A stretch of DNA of 64,000 nt from Gemmatimonadota bacterium (GTDB lineage: Bacteria > 4572-55 > J002): positions 25,939 through 89,938 of the forward strand of contig RFFQ01000003.1 of assembly GCA_003697105.1 (NCBI GenBank), in the 5' to 3' direction. Position 1 is the first letter of the stretch, and every line of letters starts with the position of its first letter. The notes under the pieces are model-generated. The model was not told where the DNA came from. It saw only the letters and a list, made by a program, of their open reading frames with translations, and did not search any database. Position numbers and translations under genes: made by a program. Shown here one piece after another: positions 16,991 to 25,717 of this stretch.

Positions 16991-17811
16991 GGTTGGTTAT
17001 TCCTTGGGACAATAAGCGACGGATCTCCTCCGCGATATTTCACAAAATCAACAAGTGATGTAATCTTCCGGCTTTTCCCATCCGGGCCTCTGGTGAGGAT
17101 CTTTCCATAATTCATCCAGTAATCGTCAAACCACTCCTCGCCCAGCTTTGAGAACATACCATTACCAGACAGGATATCGTCGATGCGCTGGATGCTTCCG
17201 ATATTGGCTGTATTTCCGGACCCACCTTTGTCGCCAGCGATTCGCCATTTCTCGGCAACGAAAAACTGGATATTTGATATGACGGAGGTGATGGAGTGCA
17301 ATTGCTCAATAGGATACGAACGTGTCTCGTCAATAGAAGCCCCGTCAGAGCGATCATAGATAATACCTAAGCAGAAATGTCCAGAATAGCTTCCGTAAGG
17401 AAACTGTATGTTCTTGGTGCTTGTTCGGTCCTGGAAATATTTGCCATGCGATCCAAGAGTGAATCCGTTGCAAAGCCAAGGCTTATCCGGAAGGCGATAG
17501 GTCGTCTTAAAGTCAACAGCAAACCGCACTGAATCATCTTGTTTGGAGACAAATGATATGTCCGGGTAGTAATTCTGATGCTCAGCGAGAACGAGGGCGA
17601 ATCCATGATCTCCAGCAAAGGCAAGGATTCGAGGGAAGAGGTGGATTTCAAGGATCTTGGAGACAATCTTGGTGTCAGACGAAATCGTATAAACGTTCCG
17701 AAATGTGTCGATGAATCCCTTGACTGTCCACTGACCGTCGTCCGTGCTTACGTGTCCCGTAAGGGTGCCTGCAAGCTCTTTTAGCGCTTTTTCGAATTCT
17801 GCTCTCGTCAT
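16987..17811 (-). CDS. Type II restriction endonuclease, EcoRV family
   Basis: 274 residues from the ATG at 17811 ([13 protein letters not shown] aligns with the EcoRV start MSLRSDLINAL); upstream ATGs at 17841 and 17874 would start outside the cassette. Likeness to EcoRV is strong: [50 protein letters not shown], and [15 protein letters not shown]. The catalytic PD...DxK set (EcoRV D74, D90, K92) is intact. Predicted cut site GATATC; such sites occur in this window, for example 25701, 30200 and 33456, so the methyltransferase must be active. About 30 residues longer than EcoRV. Confidence 0.92.
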   Translation of the reverse strand: MTRAEFEKALKELAGTLTGHVSTDDGQWTVKGFIDTFRNVYTISSDTKIVSKILEIHLFPRILAFAGDHGFALVLAEHQNYYPDISFVSKQDDSVRFAVDFKTTYRLPDKPWLCNGFTLGSHGKYFQDRTSTKNIQFPYGSYSGHFCLGIIYDRSDGASIDETRSYPIEQLHSITSVISNIQFFVAEKWRIAGDKGGSGNTANIGSIQRIDDILSGNGMFSKLGEEWFDDYWMNYGKILTRGPDGKSRKITSLVDFVKYRGGDPSLIVPRNNQP

Positions 17812-17901
17812 TGCTTGTGATCTCTTTCTTATGGCTAACATGATGAATATCCTTAGAAAACCACGCAAAAACAATGGCGCACCTTATGTATGGACTCAAA
17901 T

Positions 17902-19128
17902 TTAACAATAAATCCGGATGGTATCGATGATGAACCGGGCAGCATCCATGACTTCTTGGTAATCCGTACCGCGTACAAAAATGTTGCTCTCACCGACATA
18001 GCTGTGTTGCCTCAAAGTGCCCACCGGCGCAATATCTTCTGCCACGATCAAGTGCCCCACGGTCTGGTGGACTTTTTCTAAGCCATAGATTTCCTGAATG
18101 TGTTGCCCACTGCCTTGTGCCCGTAAAAAGCAAATCGCCACATCGTACAACCGGGGTTGGTCGGGACGTAAATCAGTTTGACCGAAAACCATGGTTTTAC
18201 CCCATTCCGCATATAGGTTGATGTCATGCCCATAGTTGTGCAGACCTAAAATGCGGTCACCGGAGGGGCGCGCCGCAATTTCACTGACATAAATATCGCC
18301 GGTTTTCCGATGACGAAACCATTCCATGTGGGTAATAGAGGTATCCAGCCCTAAAGCGTTAATGGTTGCCACGCCGGCTTGGCGCAGGTCGGCGTATTCC
18401 TCGCTGTCGGGGTGATCTTTGGCAAAACTGTAAATCGATTGAATCCACGAGTTATTCATCGCGTGGAGCGGATTCGGTTCATAGTGCGTCATAGAGTAGA
18501 AATGAATCTGACCGTCAATGGTAATGGTATCAAAAGAACCTTCTTCCCCATCAATAAATTGCTCCAACATGACGGGATAGCGAGAAAGTTGCTCTAAATT
18601 ACAATGCGCTTGCAATTCCGCCCAACTGTTGATTAAAAATGTAGAGATAGTACCCGCCCCGCGCACCGGCTTGAGCACCACCGGAAAACCATGCGTTTCT
18701 ACGAAGGCTTCTGCCGCGGAATAAGAGTCAATTTGTTGAAATGCGGTACACCGGATGCCATGTTCTCGCAGGATTTCCTTCATGTAAGCCTTATCGCGAA
18801 ATCGTCGCGCCATTTCGGTGTGCATACCCGGCAGATGGAACTGCTCCCGCAATTGAGAGATCGGCAGTTGAAGTTCCTCCAAGATATTGAGTAGTGCGTG
18901 AATCTCATATTCATCTTGGAGATCGGCAATCGCTTGTTCCAGTTGACGATAATCGAGCGCATTCTGCACCGAATATACCTCATCAAACAGATTCAAACTT
19001 GCCAGATAGTCGGTTCGATCTGCACTGAGTGCAATCAGATTGAGGTCGGGTAACTGCCGGAGCGGATAGATAAAGCGAAGCGTCATTTCGCCAAAATGGG
19101 GTGAATAAAATACGACGTTGCGTCTCAT
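17902..19128 (-). CDS. ATP-grasp domain protein in the kor-rnfB operon
   Basis: 408 residues from the ATG at 19128 (AAGGAGG 6 bases upstream). N-terminal Rossmann-like preATP-grasp part (RRNVVFYSPHFGEMTLRFIYPLR), then ATP-grasp: RDKAYMKEILREHGI, GFPVVLKPVRGAGT, MLEQFIDGEEGSFDT, and EIAARPSGDRILGLHNYGHD with the Mg-binding end. Such enzymes join a carboxylate to an amine or thiol through an acylphosphate (biotin carboxylase and D-Ala-D-Ala ligase relatives). The substrate is not evident. It is last in the operon that starts at korA, so a role in 2-oxoacid metabolism or cofactor/peptide ligation is possible. A GTTAAAT overlaps its stop. Confidence 0.75.
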   Translation of the reverse strand: MRRNVVFYSPHFGEMTLRFIYPLRQLPDLNLIALSADRTDYLASLNLFDEVYSVQNALDYRQLEQAIADLQDEYEIHALLNILEELQLPISQLREQFHLPGMHTEMARRFRDKAYMKEILREHGIRCTAFQQIDSYSAAEAFVETHGFPVVLKPVRGAGTISTFLINSWAELQAHCNLEQLSRYPVMLEQFIDGEEGSFDTITIDGQIHFYSMTHYEPNPLHAMNNSWIQSIYSFAKDHPDSEEYADLRQAGVATINALGLDTSITHMEWFRHRKTGDIYVSEIAARPSGDRILGLHNYGHDINLYAEWGKTMVFGQTDLRPDQPRLYDVAICFLRAQGSGQHIQEIYGLEKVHQTVGHLIVAEDIAPVGTLRQHSYVGESNIFVRGTDYQEVMDAARFIIDTIRIYC

Positions 19129-19138
19129 AGAACCCTCC

Positions 19139-19336
19139 TTACTCCCCCACCGGACGAATGACAATTTCCTCTGACGGCTCTAACCCGATCACTTGTTGCA
19201 CATTGACGGTTTCCAGCGCCTCATCTTTTACCTCAAAGACGATCTGTTGACCCTCCGCCAACCGGATATAAATCGCTTTGGGGTTTTCGATTTCAGTCGG
19301 CTGAAAATCTTGATCGACAATAGTTACGGTAAACAT
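19139..19336 (-). CDS. 65-residue protein of unknown function
   Basis: Starts at ATG 19336 with GGGAGG 9 bases upstream and ends 10 bases before the ATP-grasp start. The sequence MFTVTIVDQDFQPTEIENP... is acidic (many Glu), has no Cys, no membrane segment and alternating hydrophobic residues that suggest a small beta-rich fold. I do not recognise it. Its placement between rnfB and the ATP-grasp gene suggests it could be the peptide or protein partner of either. Confidence 0.65.
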   Translation of the reverse strand: MFTVTIVDQDFQPTEIENPKAIYIRLAEGQQIVFEVKDEALETVNVQQVIGLEPSEEIVIRPVGE

Positions 19337-19357
19337 CGGCACGCACCTCCCTTTAGA

Positions 19358-20221
19358 TTAATGAACGTGTTCCTGTTTTGGCTTGGCAAAATCAGTCTTC
19401 GCCCACAATTCAGGCATTTGCTGACCTTCAATCCAGACGATAGCTTGGGTGGGACAGCGATAGGTCGCAATGGGGGTCTGCAACTCCATTTTAAGCATAT
19501 TCAGCACGGGGATGTTGTTTTCCATGGTGAGCAAGCCTTCCGGCGCATCGGCGACACAGCGCCCGCAAGCGGTACAGGCTACCTGACATTGTGCCAGGGC
19601 TTGGTCACCCTCCAGTTGGGATTTACACTGAACCACCAGACACCGGCTGACCGGATAGAGTTCAAACAGGTCTTTGGGGCAGGCGCGGACACAATCCCCA
19701 CAGGCAGTACATTTCGCCACATCGACAATGGGCAAGCCGGTATCCGACATGCGGATGGCATCAAAGGTACAAGCATCAAAGCAATCCCCCAGCCCCAGAC
19801 AACCATAGGTACATGCTTTGGATCCCCCCGTGACGACCGCCGCCGCCCGGCAAGAGGAATACCCCTCGTAAGTACCGACCTGATACGCGACATCCGCACC
19901 TCCGGCACAGAGCAACCGGGCAACTTTACGCTCGGCTTCACCTGCATCGATTCCCAGATAGGTGGCAATATAAGTTGCCGTTTCGGCACCGCCGACCGGG
20001 CACTGGCTCGGTTTGACTGCCCCCTCTACCACGCTCTCGGCAAAGGCACGGCAGCCGGCAAGCCCGCAAGCGCCGCAATTGGCGCCGGGCAGATAATCTG
20101 CCACCACCTCAATGCGAGGGTCTTCATACACCTTCAATTTGGAGTTGGCAATCACCAACACAATTGCCAGCGCCACACTCAGTCCTGAAATAAATCCAAT
20201 GGCTGTAATCATCCCGCGCAC
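19358..20221 (-). CDS. rnfB: Rnf complex ferredoxin-type subunit RnfB
   Basis: 287 residues: N-terminal membrane helix (about 5-26), then the RnfB four-Cys domain LPGANCGACGLAGCRAFAE with C at PSQCPVGG, a further C-rich region (CAGGADV, SCRAAAVVTGGSKACTYGCLGLGDC), CTACGDCVRACPKDLF, and CTACGRCVADAPEG. RnfB is the entry point for electrons from ferredoxin. In the last motif the fourth Cys of CxxCxxCxxxCP is replaced (VADAPEG), so that cluster needs a ligand from elsewhere or has changed type. Unusually it is 8.5 kb from rnfC and is co-transcribed with OFOR genes: it starts 3 bases after the degenerate PFOR-like gene. Confidence 0.94.
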   Translation of the reverse strand: MRGMITAIGFISGLSVALAIVLVIANSKLKVYEDPRIEVVADYLPGANCGACGLAGCRAFAESVVEGAVKPSQCPVGGAETATYIATYLGIDAGEAERKVARLLCAGGADVAYQVGTYEGYSSCRAAAVVTGGSKACTYGCLGLGDCFDACTFDAIRMSDTGLPIVDVAKCTACGDCVRACPKDLFELYPVSRCLVVQCKSQLEGDQALAQCQVACTACGRCVADAPEGLLTMENNIPVLNMLKMELQTPIATYRCPTQAIVWIEGQQMPELWAKTDFAKPKQEHVH

Positions 20222-20224
20222 CCT

Positions 20225-22534
20225 CTAGTTAAATTTTTCTGCCCGTTTCATCAGGTCTTCTAAGCCTTCTTCATTCGGGTTTTTCGGTTTACCGGGATGG
20301 ATAATATGCACGGGGCAGTTTTCTGCCGCCTCCACCAATTGGCGGAAGGTTCCGGCAGTCGCATCCTTGATAATGGCTTGTTTATTTTCATCATAGGCAA
20401 ACATCTTGTTGTTTTTGTTGATACACTCATTGCATGAGGTACATAGCGGGGTATCAATATACGGTTCATCAAAGGTGATGGCTTCTTCTTCGGGTTCTTC
20501 TTCTGCCGCCGGTTCAGAAGCAGAAGGTGTTTCTTCTGTTTTTGTAGGGGGTTTGGGCGGAGCGGTGGCAGGCGTAGTAACCGGAGCAAACGTCGCCATC
20601 CCGGAACTTTCACTCAAAAGACCGCTGGCGATCTTATCAATAATCACCTTGGTCAGTTCACCCACGTTTTGATCCATTTCCGCTTGATATTTGGCTTCCA
20701 GAGCTTGCAATTCTTGAGCTTTTTCAGCCGCGAGTCGCTCTTTTTCGGCTTCGATTGCCGCGTTGACGTAGGAGTTGTTAATACCGCCCAATTCCTGCAA
20801 CAGGTTCCAGCGAGTCAGGCACAATCGAGTTTTGGCAACCATCTCGCGGCTCACCACTGCCCGAAATAGCGAGCCTTCCGCATCAACTAACAGTAGATAC
20901 GGTACTTTATCCCGGGCTTCCGCACCATCCATCGCCATAAATGTTGAGAGCGGCACCATATTTTCCACCCAATCCGTTTGGGGAACCGGTAAAAAATGGT
21001 TCGCGAACCGGGTATCCATCGCGGCAAAATGGGCATAGGTAAAGTTCATTTCACGGGTATGTTCTTCCTCACCGTCGGTATAAGTAACCTCGGCAAGTGA
21101 CCAGTGCCGTTCCGGTTGGGGGGTGGAAGTAACATCAAAACGGGATGCCCAGGTAGTACCGTGACCGGGATGGTACAAAAAAGCGGGAAATGCACGCGAC
21201 TCAACGGCAACCGCCGCCCGTAAGTACGGACTCAAAAGGGGAATATGAGCCGAGTTACCGACGTAGATACAAAACAGCGCCGGTCCAGCATACGCTAGCC
21301 CATCAGTACCGCCATGAAATAAGCGCTCAATATTGGAATTGGTGGTCTGCCAAACAAACGCAGAGCCTAACGCCGTTGCCATTTGCGCCCAATGATGCGC
21401 TACATCACTCACCCGCAGTAACATTTTGATGCGCTGGTTTGAATCTAAAATATCCAGTAACGCCGCTTGGTCCTCCCCGGTTAAATCATCACTGCTCACA
21501 TCCACCAATACCGGCGGGCAGATATTCAATTCTTCAGGGGTGAGGTCTGTGAGGTCAAAATCTGCAAAAAGGGGATCGAACGTTTCTTCCTTATATTTAT
21601 TTTGGCTTTCTAAGACGCCGATACGATACCACTTAAAAAATTCGACCATAGATTTCATTTGGGTGGCGTAAATCGTTTTGGCAGAGGCAAAATCATGGAC
21701 GAGTAATTCCGCCGGGGGGACATTTCCATAAATTCTTTTCATTTGATTGAGTTTTTCAATGGTAGTCTGGATACGCTCCCGGCGTGTGGCAGGTAAGGTT
21801 GTTTGGATATGCCCTTGCCGGAGAATCTGCGAAAGGGTATTAAAATCGACATCATTTGTGCCCATTGAATCTCGCAAGCGTTCTGGATTTGCTTCCTCCA
21901 TTTTTTCCTCATCGACCCGCAGGATGTCCGTCAATTGGCGGATTAACGCTTCGATTTCTTCCCGCACGGGGCGTCCTTTTTCCCGCCAGTAGAACTGCCA
22001 CACATGCCAGAGCAACTGTGACAGCGTATGCTCATCGCATGAAATAACCTTTCCATCAAGCTGAAGCGCATCCGTAGCGTGTTGAAGTCCGGTCGTGGCG
22101 ATTTCACGCTTGCGAGAATCCGGAATTTGAGCACAGACGTGTTCCACGGCGGCATTCCATAACTCTGAGAGCCTTCCCGAACCGGCTTCTGCGACTTGAG
22201 ATTTAATGTCCGCCTCCACGCGATACAATTGGCGGCGCAAAATTTCGGCTTCATCTCCGGTACCGACAACCTGCGTAACCAGATCATCGATCACCCGCAT
22301 TAAGGAATGCACCACTCCGCCCGCCTGCCCGGTCTCCCCAGGGGCTACCGGTTCATCTAACAGTACCAGCGGGTAATCGTACCGGATGTGGAGTGGGTTG
22401 ATTTGATGGTATTGGGCAATCATCACCGGCATCAGTTGATGCTCGCCCAGTGGGGGGGTCTTACTCCCTTTGCGATAAAACGTTTGCATATCGTGCCAGG
22501 TTATTTTGCCACGTTTTGGATCATGTTCCGGCAT
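20225..22534 (-). CDS. Degenerate PFOR-like protein with C-terminal ferredoxin domain
   Basis: 769 residues. Residues about 300-640 align by eye with the TPP half of the giant protein at 10876-15432: FADFDLTDLTPEELNICPPV / FAQFSIKDFSPAERELCPPL, AVESRAFPAFLYHPG / AVESRTFPVFTYPPG, RWNLLQELGGI / FWRLLQELAGI, then a charged coiled coil. Where the relative has GGDGALGE, this one has DVSSDDLTGE, so TPP-Mg binding is lost. A Pro/Glu-rich linker (about 645-690) leads to a small ferredoxin (CTSCNECINKNNK ... NCPVHIIHPGKP). The N-terminal 300 residues match nothing I know. It lies between korB and rnfB, where the ferredoxin tail could deliver electrons to RnfB. Confidence 0.7.
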   Translation of the reverse strand: MPEHDPKRGKITWHDMQTFYRKGSKTPPLGEHQLMPVMIAQYHQINPLHIRYDYPLVLLDEPVAPGETGQAGGVVHSLMRVIDDLVTQVVGTGDEAEILRRQLYRVEADIKSQVAEAGSGRLSELWNAAVEHVCAQIPDSRKREIATTGLQHATDALQLDGKVISCDEHTLSQLLWHVWQFYWREKGRPVREEIEALIRQLTDILRVDEEKMEEANPERLRDSMGTNDVDFNTLSQILRQGHIQTTLPATRRERIQTTIEKLNQMKRIYGNVPPAELLVHDFASAKTIYATQMKSMVEFFKWYRIGVLESQNKYKEETFDPLFADFDLTDLTPEELNICPPVLVDVSSDDLTGEDQAALLDILDSNQRIKMLLRVSDVAHHWAQMATALGSAFVWQTTNSNIERLFHGGTDGLAYAGPALFCIYVGNSAHIPLLSPYLRAAVAVESRAFPAFLYHPGHGTTWASRFDVTSTPQPERHWSLAEVTYTDGEEEHTREMNFTYAHFAAMDTRFANHFLPVPQTDWVENMVPLSTFMAMDGAEARDKVPYLLLVDAEGSLFRAVVSREMVAKTRLCLTRWNLLQELGGINNSYVNAAIEAEKERLAAEKAQELQALEAKYQAEMDQNVGELTKVIIDKIASGLLSESSGMATFAPVTTPATAPPKPPTKTEETPSASEPAAEEEPEEEAITFDEPYIDTPLCTSCNECINKNNKMFAYDENKQAIIKDATAGTFRQLVEAAENCPVHIIHPGKPKNPNEEGLEDLMKRAEKFN

Positions 22535-22577
22535 TTTTTCCTCATCACAAGAATAGAAAAATGACTAATGCTAAAGG

Positions 22578-23555
22578 TTAGGCGACTTTTTCGGCTTGGG
22601 GCACTACACTAAATTTATCAAATTCAGCTTCCAAATTTTCGCGAAGACGGTCAATGGTCATCACGTGTTTGGGACGCCGTAGTTCACAATATTGACGGAC
22701 TTGGGGGTTATGGTACAACAGACCAATCGGTACATGTTCGCGGTCTTCCGCCAATTCGCGCGCCCGATGAATATTACTTGGATCATGTTCGATTTGCCGT
22801 TTGTAAATTCGCGCCATTGTATCATCAAGGACCATTCCGTTTTCATGGACAAGCATTTCCATCCGGTCTGGGTTGGTGATCATGGGGTCAAAATGGGTGG
22901 GGGCAAATGCGGGGCAACGCTGCAAAATGCGGATAAACGCAAAGCCGGGATGGTGATAGGCTTTTTCGATCAATTGGGCTAACAAACTGGGCATCCATTC
23001 CGCTACTTGTGCCACAAAGGAAACGTTGGTAATCCCCAACGTGACGGTCAGGGGATTCAGGGCTCGCATATACGCCCCCCGGGGTGTCGTGTTGGTCTTG
23101 AACCCTTCCGGGGTCGTTGGCGAGCTTTGTAATTTTGTTAAGCCATAGAGATTGTTATCGTGGACCATTACGACCATGCGCATATTCATCCGTACCGCAT
23201 GAATCCAGTGAGCCGTTCCAATACTGAAGCAGTCGCCATCACCGGTATTGACAAAAATGTGCAAATCCGGGCGACGAATGCGAATGCCTTGAGCAATGGG
23301 AAATGCTCTACCATGCAAGCCATGAAACCCGTAGGTTTTCATATAGTGGGGGAACCGGCTAGAACAGCCAATACCGGAAACAAACACCGTTTTTTCAGGC
23401 GGTAATTGTTCATCTCGGCAGAGCTTTTGGACTGCCGTTAAAATGGCACTATCCCCGCACCCCGGACACCAACGGGGAATATTACTTTGGTAATCTTCCA
23501 TGCGGTAATATTCATGGTCTAATTCCGGTATGCTATCCAATTGGAAACCAAACAT
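22578..23555 (-). CDS. korB: 2-oxoacid:ferredoxin oxidoreductase beta subunit (intact TPP site)
   Basis: 325 residues. Cluster ligands CPGCGD (near 32), SGIGCSS and QRCP are present; the TPP-Mg motif is canonical (NTGDGDCFSIG near 105 and DNNLYGLTK), and SPTTPEGF follows. With the alpha/gamma subunit at 25718 it should oxidise a 2-oxoacid (2-oxoglutarate or a relative) with CoA to acyl-CoA, CO2 and reduced ferredoxin. It has the same length and start as the beta half of the fusion just upstream, so the two arose by tandem duplication. The C-terminal 60 residues, after FRILQRCP, form a tail longer than in minimal KorB. Confidence 0.92.
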   Translation of the reverse strand: MFGFQLDSIPELDHEYYRMEDYQSNIPRWCPGCGDSAILTAVQKLCRDEQLPPEKTVFVSGIGCSSRFPHYMKTYGFHGLHGRAFPIAQGIRIRRPDLHIFVNTGDGDCFSIGTAHWIHAVRMNMRMVVMVHDNNLYGLTKLQSSPTTPEGFKTNTTPRGAYMRALNPLTVTLGITNVSFVAQVAEWMPSLLAQLIEKAYHHPGFAFIRILQRCPAFAPTHFDPMITNPDRMEMLVHENGMVLDDTMARIYKRQIEHDPSNIHRARELAEDREHVPIGLLYHNPQVRQYCELRRPKHVMTIDRLRENLEAEFDKFSVVPQAEKVA

Positions 23556-23571
23556 GACGGTTCTCCTTCCT

Positions 23572-25698
23572 TTATTTCAGATGGTCAATCTGTTCATCAA
23601 TCATTTTACGAATATCTTTTGCTTTGAAAGCCATTCCGGTGGCACTCGACCAACTCTCAATATCGATTAAATATCGTGCCCGCAACAACACTGCCAAACT
23701 GGAAAATCGACGATTTTGAGCATTGATCAGCTCATCTTCTGGATCATCTGAGTAATTCAATTCCACAGCGACAACGCGTTTGAAGCGGGTTAGAATCTCA
23801 CCGATACCACCGGGCAAGGGTTGGATAAATTTAAGATGCAACGCCGAGACCTTCAATCCATCTGCTTGAGCTTGTTTCACGGCGTCAGCAATAGCGGCTT
23901 GGGTACTTCCCCACCCCACGAGGAGGAGGTCACCTTCTGGTTCGCCGGTCACCGGTGGGGTTTTTAGAGTGTGTTGGAATGCCGCCAGTTTCAAACTACG
24001 TGCTCGGAGGCTTTCTGCCACAACTTTGGGTTTAACGGTCATTTCGGAGGCTTGATCGTGGGTCATTGCGGTAACGGTGTGCATTCCGCCCGGTTGACCC
24101 GGCAAAATACGCGGCGATAAACCGGTCTGGGCATCCCACAGGTATGGCTTTTGACCCGTTTCTACCGGACGCAAATCCAGCTTGGTTTCCAACACGGCTT
24201 CACTGACCACCGGTCGAGCAAAGGTCGCTTTGGTTTTTACCAAATCCGCATCGGGAAGAACAATCACCGGCAAGCGGAATTTTTCGGCAATTTGCCGCGC
24301 TTCAATCAGGGTATAGTAACAATCTTCCACAGAGGTCGGTGCGATAACGACACGAGGTGAATCCCCGTTGCCCCCATAGATCGAGAGCATCAAATCGCCC
24401 TGTTCCACTTTGATGGGCATCCCGACACTCGGTCCCGCCCGTTGCACATCCACCACGACCAACGGAATTTCCGCCATGGAGGCAAGGGCAATACCTTCTG
24501 ATTTTAGGAGCATACCCGGGCTGGAGGTAATGGTCGCCGCGCATTTACCGGCATAGGACGCCCCTAGGGCAAATGAACACGCGGCAATCTCATCTTCTGC
24601 CTGATGCAGCACCCCGCCCACATTTTCATAAACACGAGCCAGATATTGCACCGTGCTGGTGGCCGGGCGAATCGGATATACGGCGCATACCTCCATACCA
24701 GACGCCATCAAACCGAGCGCAAGTGCCTCGCTGCCTTTCAGTTCCAGTAACCCGTCTTCGGTTTGAAAGCGATCAAATTCGGCTTCAATACCTTCACGAA
24801 TCCGTTGGGGCGTAAAGGTGTCCTGAGGCGCCATTAAATCTTCGTAGCAGGGCTGGGTTTTATCCTGATACAAAATGCCAATCGGAATAAGGTCGGTACG
24901 GTAGGCAAGTTCAAAAGCTCCGGTTAAATCCCGCGGGTTGTGTTCCTGTTGGTGTTTGAGGATACGTTTTAGGGCGGGGTCGGGATGAATCCCATCCGGA
25001 TGAGTGAGGAGTAACAAGCGATTCGGGTCTGGGTTGAGGTGTTCCTGTGAAAAGCGAGCACAGCGCTGCAAAATGCGGATGAATGAAAACCCTTTATGGT
25101 GGTATGCTTGCCGGATGACGTCATATAAGACTGCCGGCATCCACTCCGCCACTTGCGCGACAAAGGACGGGCGGTTTGATAACGCGATGGCTAACGGGTT
25201 CAGCGGTGGGAGTTTCATCCCGTGCGGGGTGGAATCCGTGACCAAACCGGTGGGTGCTGTCGGAGAGGCTTCGGTTTTAATTTCCCCATAGATATGGTTA
25301 TCATGAATGAGTGCCACCATATCCATGTTGTAGCGCATGGCGTGTATCCAATGTCCGGCACCGATGCTGAACGTATCCATATCTCCCATTGCCACAAAAA
25401 CATGGAGGTCGGGACGGCGAATTTTAATACCTTCCGCAATCGGGAAACCTCGCCCATGCAAGCCGTGAAAACCATAGGTCTTGACATACAGTGGAAATTG
25501 GCTGGCACAGCCGGCACCGGAGACAAACACCACGTTTTCTGGAGCCAGTTGTTCATCCCGCATCACTTTTTGGATTGCCGTGAGTACAGCATGGTCACCA
25601 CAGCCGGGACACCACTTGGGTTTCTGGCGGAGATAATCCTCTAGGCTGTAATAATCCTCATCGACATGGATCATACGATCCAGATTCACTCCAAACAT
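23572..25698 (-). CDS. Fused beta-alpha OFOR paralogue with altered active sites
   Basis: 708 residues: a KorB-like part (1-325) joined to a KorA-like alpha part (about 330-708) without a gamma domain. Fe-S ligands are kept (CPGCGD, SGAGCAS, QRC). The TPP-Mg motif reads AMGDMDTFS, not GDGD, and DNHIYGEIK instead of DNNLYGLTK. In the alpha part YPITP is YPIRPATS and QRGGPSTGLPTK is QRAGPSVGMPIK. So both halves of the active site have changed while the electron-carrying part has not. It is either a structural/electron-relay paralogue or an enzyme for another substrate. It lies between korA and korB in one operon. Confidence 0.85.
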   Translation of the reverse strand: MFGVNLDRMIHVDEDYYSLEDYLRQKPKWCPGCGDHAVLTAIQKVMRDEQLAPENVVFVSGAGCASQFPLYVKTYGFHGLHGRGFPIAEGIKIRRPDLHVFVAMGDMDTFSIGAGHWIHAMRYNMDMVALIHDNHIYGEIKTEASPTAPTGLVTDSTPHGMKLPPLNPLAIALSNRPSFVAQVAEWMPAVLYDVIRQAYHHKGFSFIRILQRCARFSQEHLNPDPNRLLLLTHPDGIHPDPALKRILKHQQEHNPRDLTGAFELAYRTDLIPIGILYQDKTQPCYEDLMAPQDTFTPQRIREGIEAEFDRFQTEDGLLELKGSEALALGLMASGMEVCAVYPIRPATSTVQYLARVYENVGGVLHQAEDEIAACSFALGASYAGKCAATITSSPGMLLKSEGIALASMAEIPLVVVDVQRAGPSVGMPIKVEQGDLMLSIYGGNGDSPRVVIAPTSVEDCYYTLIEARQIAEKFRLPVIVLPDADLVKTKATFARPVVSEAVLETKLDLRPVETGQKPYLWDAQTGLSPRILPGQPGGMHTVTAMTHDQASEMTVKPKVVAESLRARSLKLAAFQHTLKTPPVTGEPEGDLLLVGWGSTQAAIADAVKQAQADGLKVSALHLKFIQPLPGGIGEILTRFKRVVAVELNYSDDPEDELINAQNRRFSSLAVLLRARYLIDIESWSSATGMAFKAKDIRKMIDEQIDHLK

Positions 25699-25717
25699 CA
25701 GATATCCCCTTTTCGTT

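Larger units (their letters stand above)
16013..17839 (-). mobile_element. Putative integron gene cassette carrying an EcoRV-like restriction-modification pair
   Basis: Bounded by GTTAGCC (minus strand 17839-17833), 22 bases before the ATG of the endonuclease, and by the attC-like site (16079-16007) that overlaps the methyltransferase stop. Both genes read the same way towards attC, with very short leader and tail, as cassettes do. Removing the cassette would join CATCAT-G to TTATAAGG, a plain G|TT secondary site between the ATP-grasp gene and the repeat nest. No integron integrase is in the window, so the insertion was either at a secondary site or at the edge of a cassette array now lost. 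Confidence 0.6.

Noticed and set aside
17900-17906. GTTAAAT at the ATP-grasp stop as the left cassette boundary
   Set aside because: It fits GTTRRRY, but it is not complementary to the GGCTAAC box of the attC-like site, while GTTAGCC at 17833-17839 is; the latter is the better boundary.
19193-20188. 331-codon open frame on the plus strand
   Set aside because: Exactly opposite rnfB, whose cysteine motifs, membrane helix and operon position are unmistakable; the plus frame has no ribosome-binding site and no recognisable domain.
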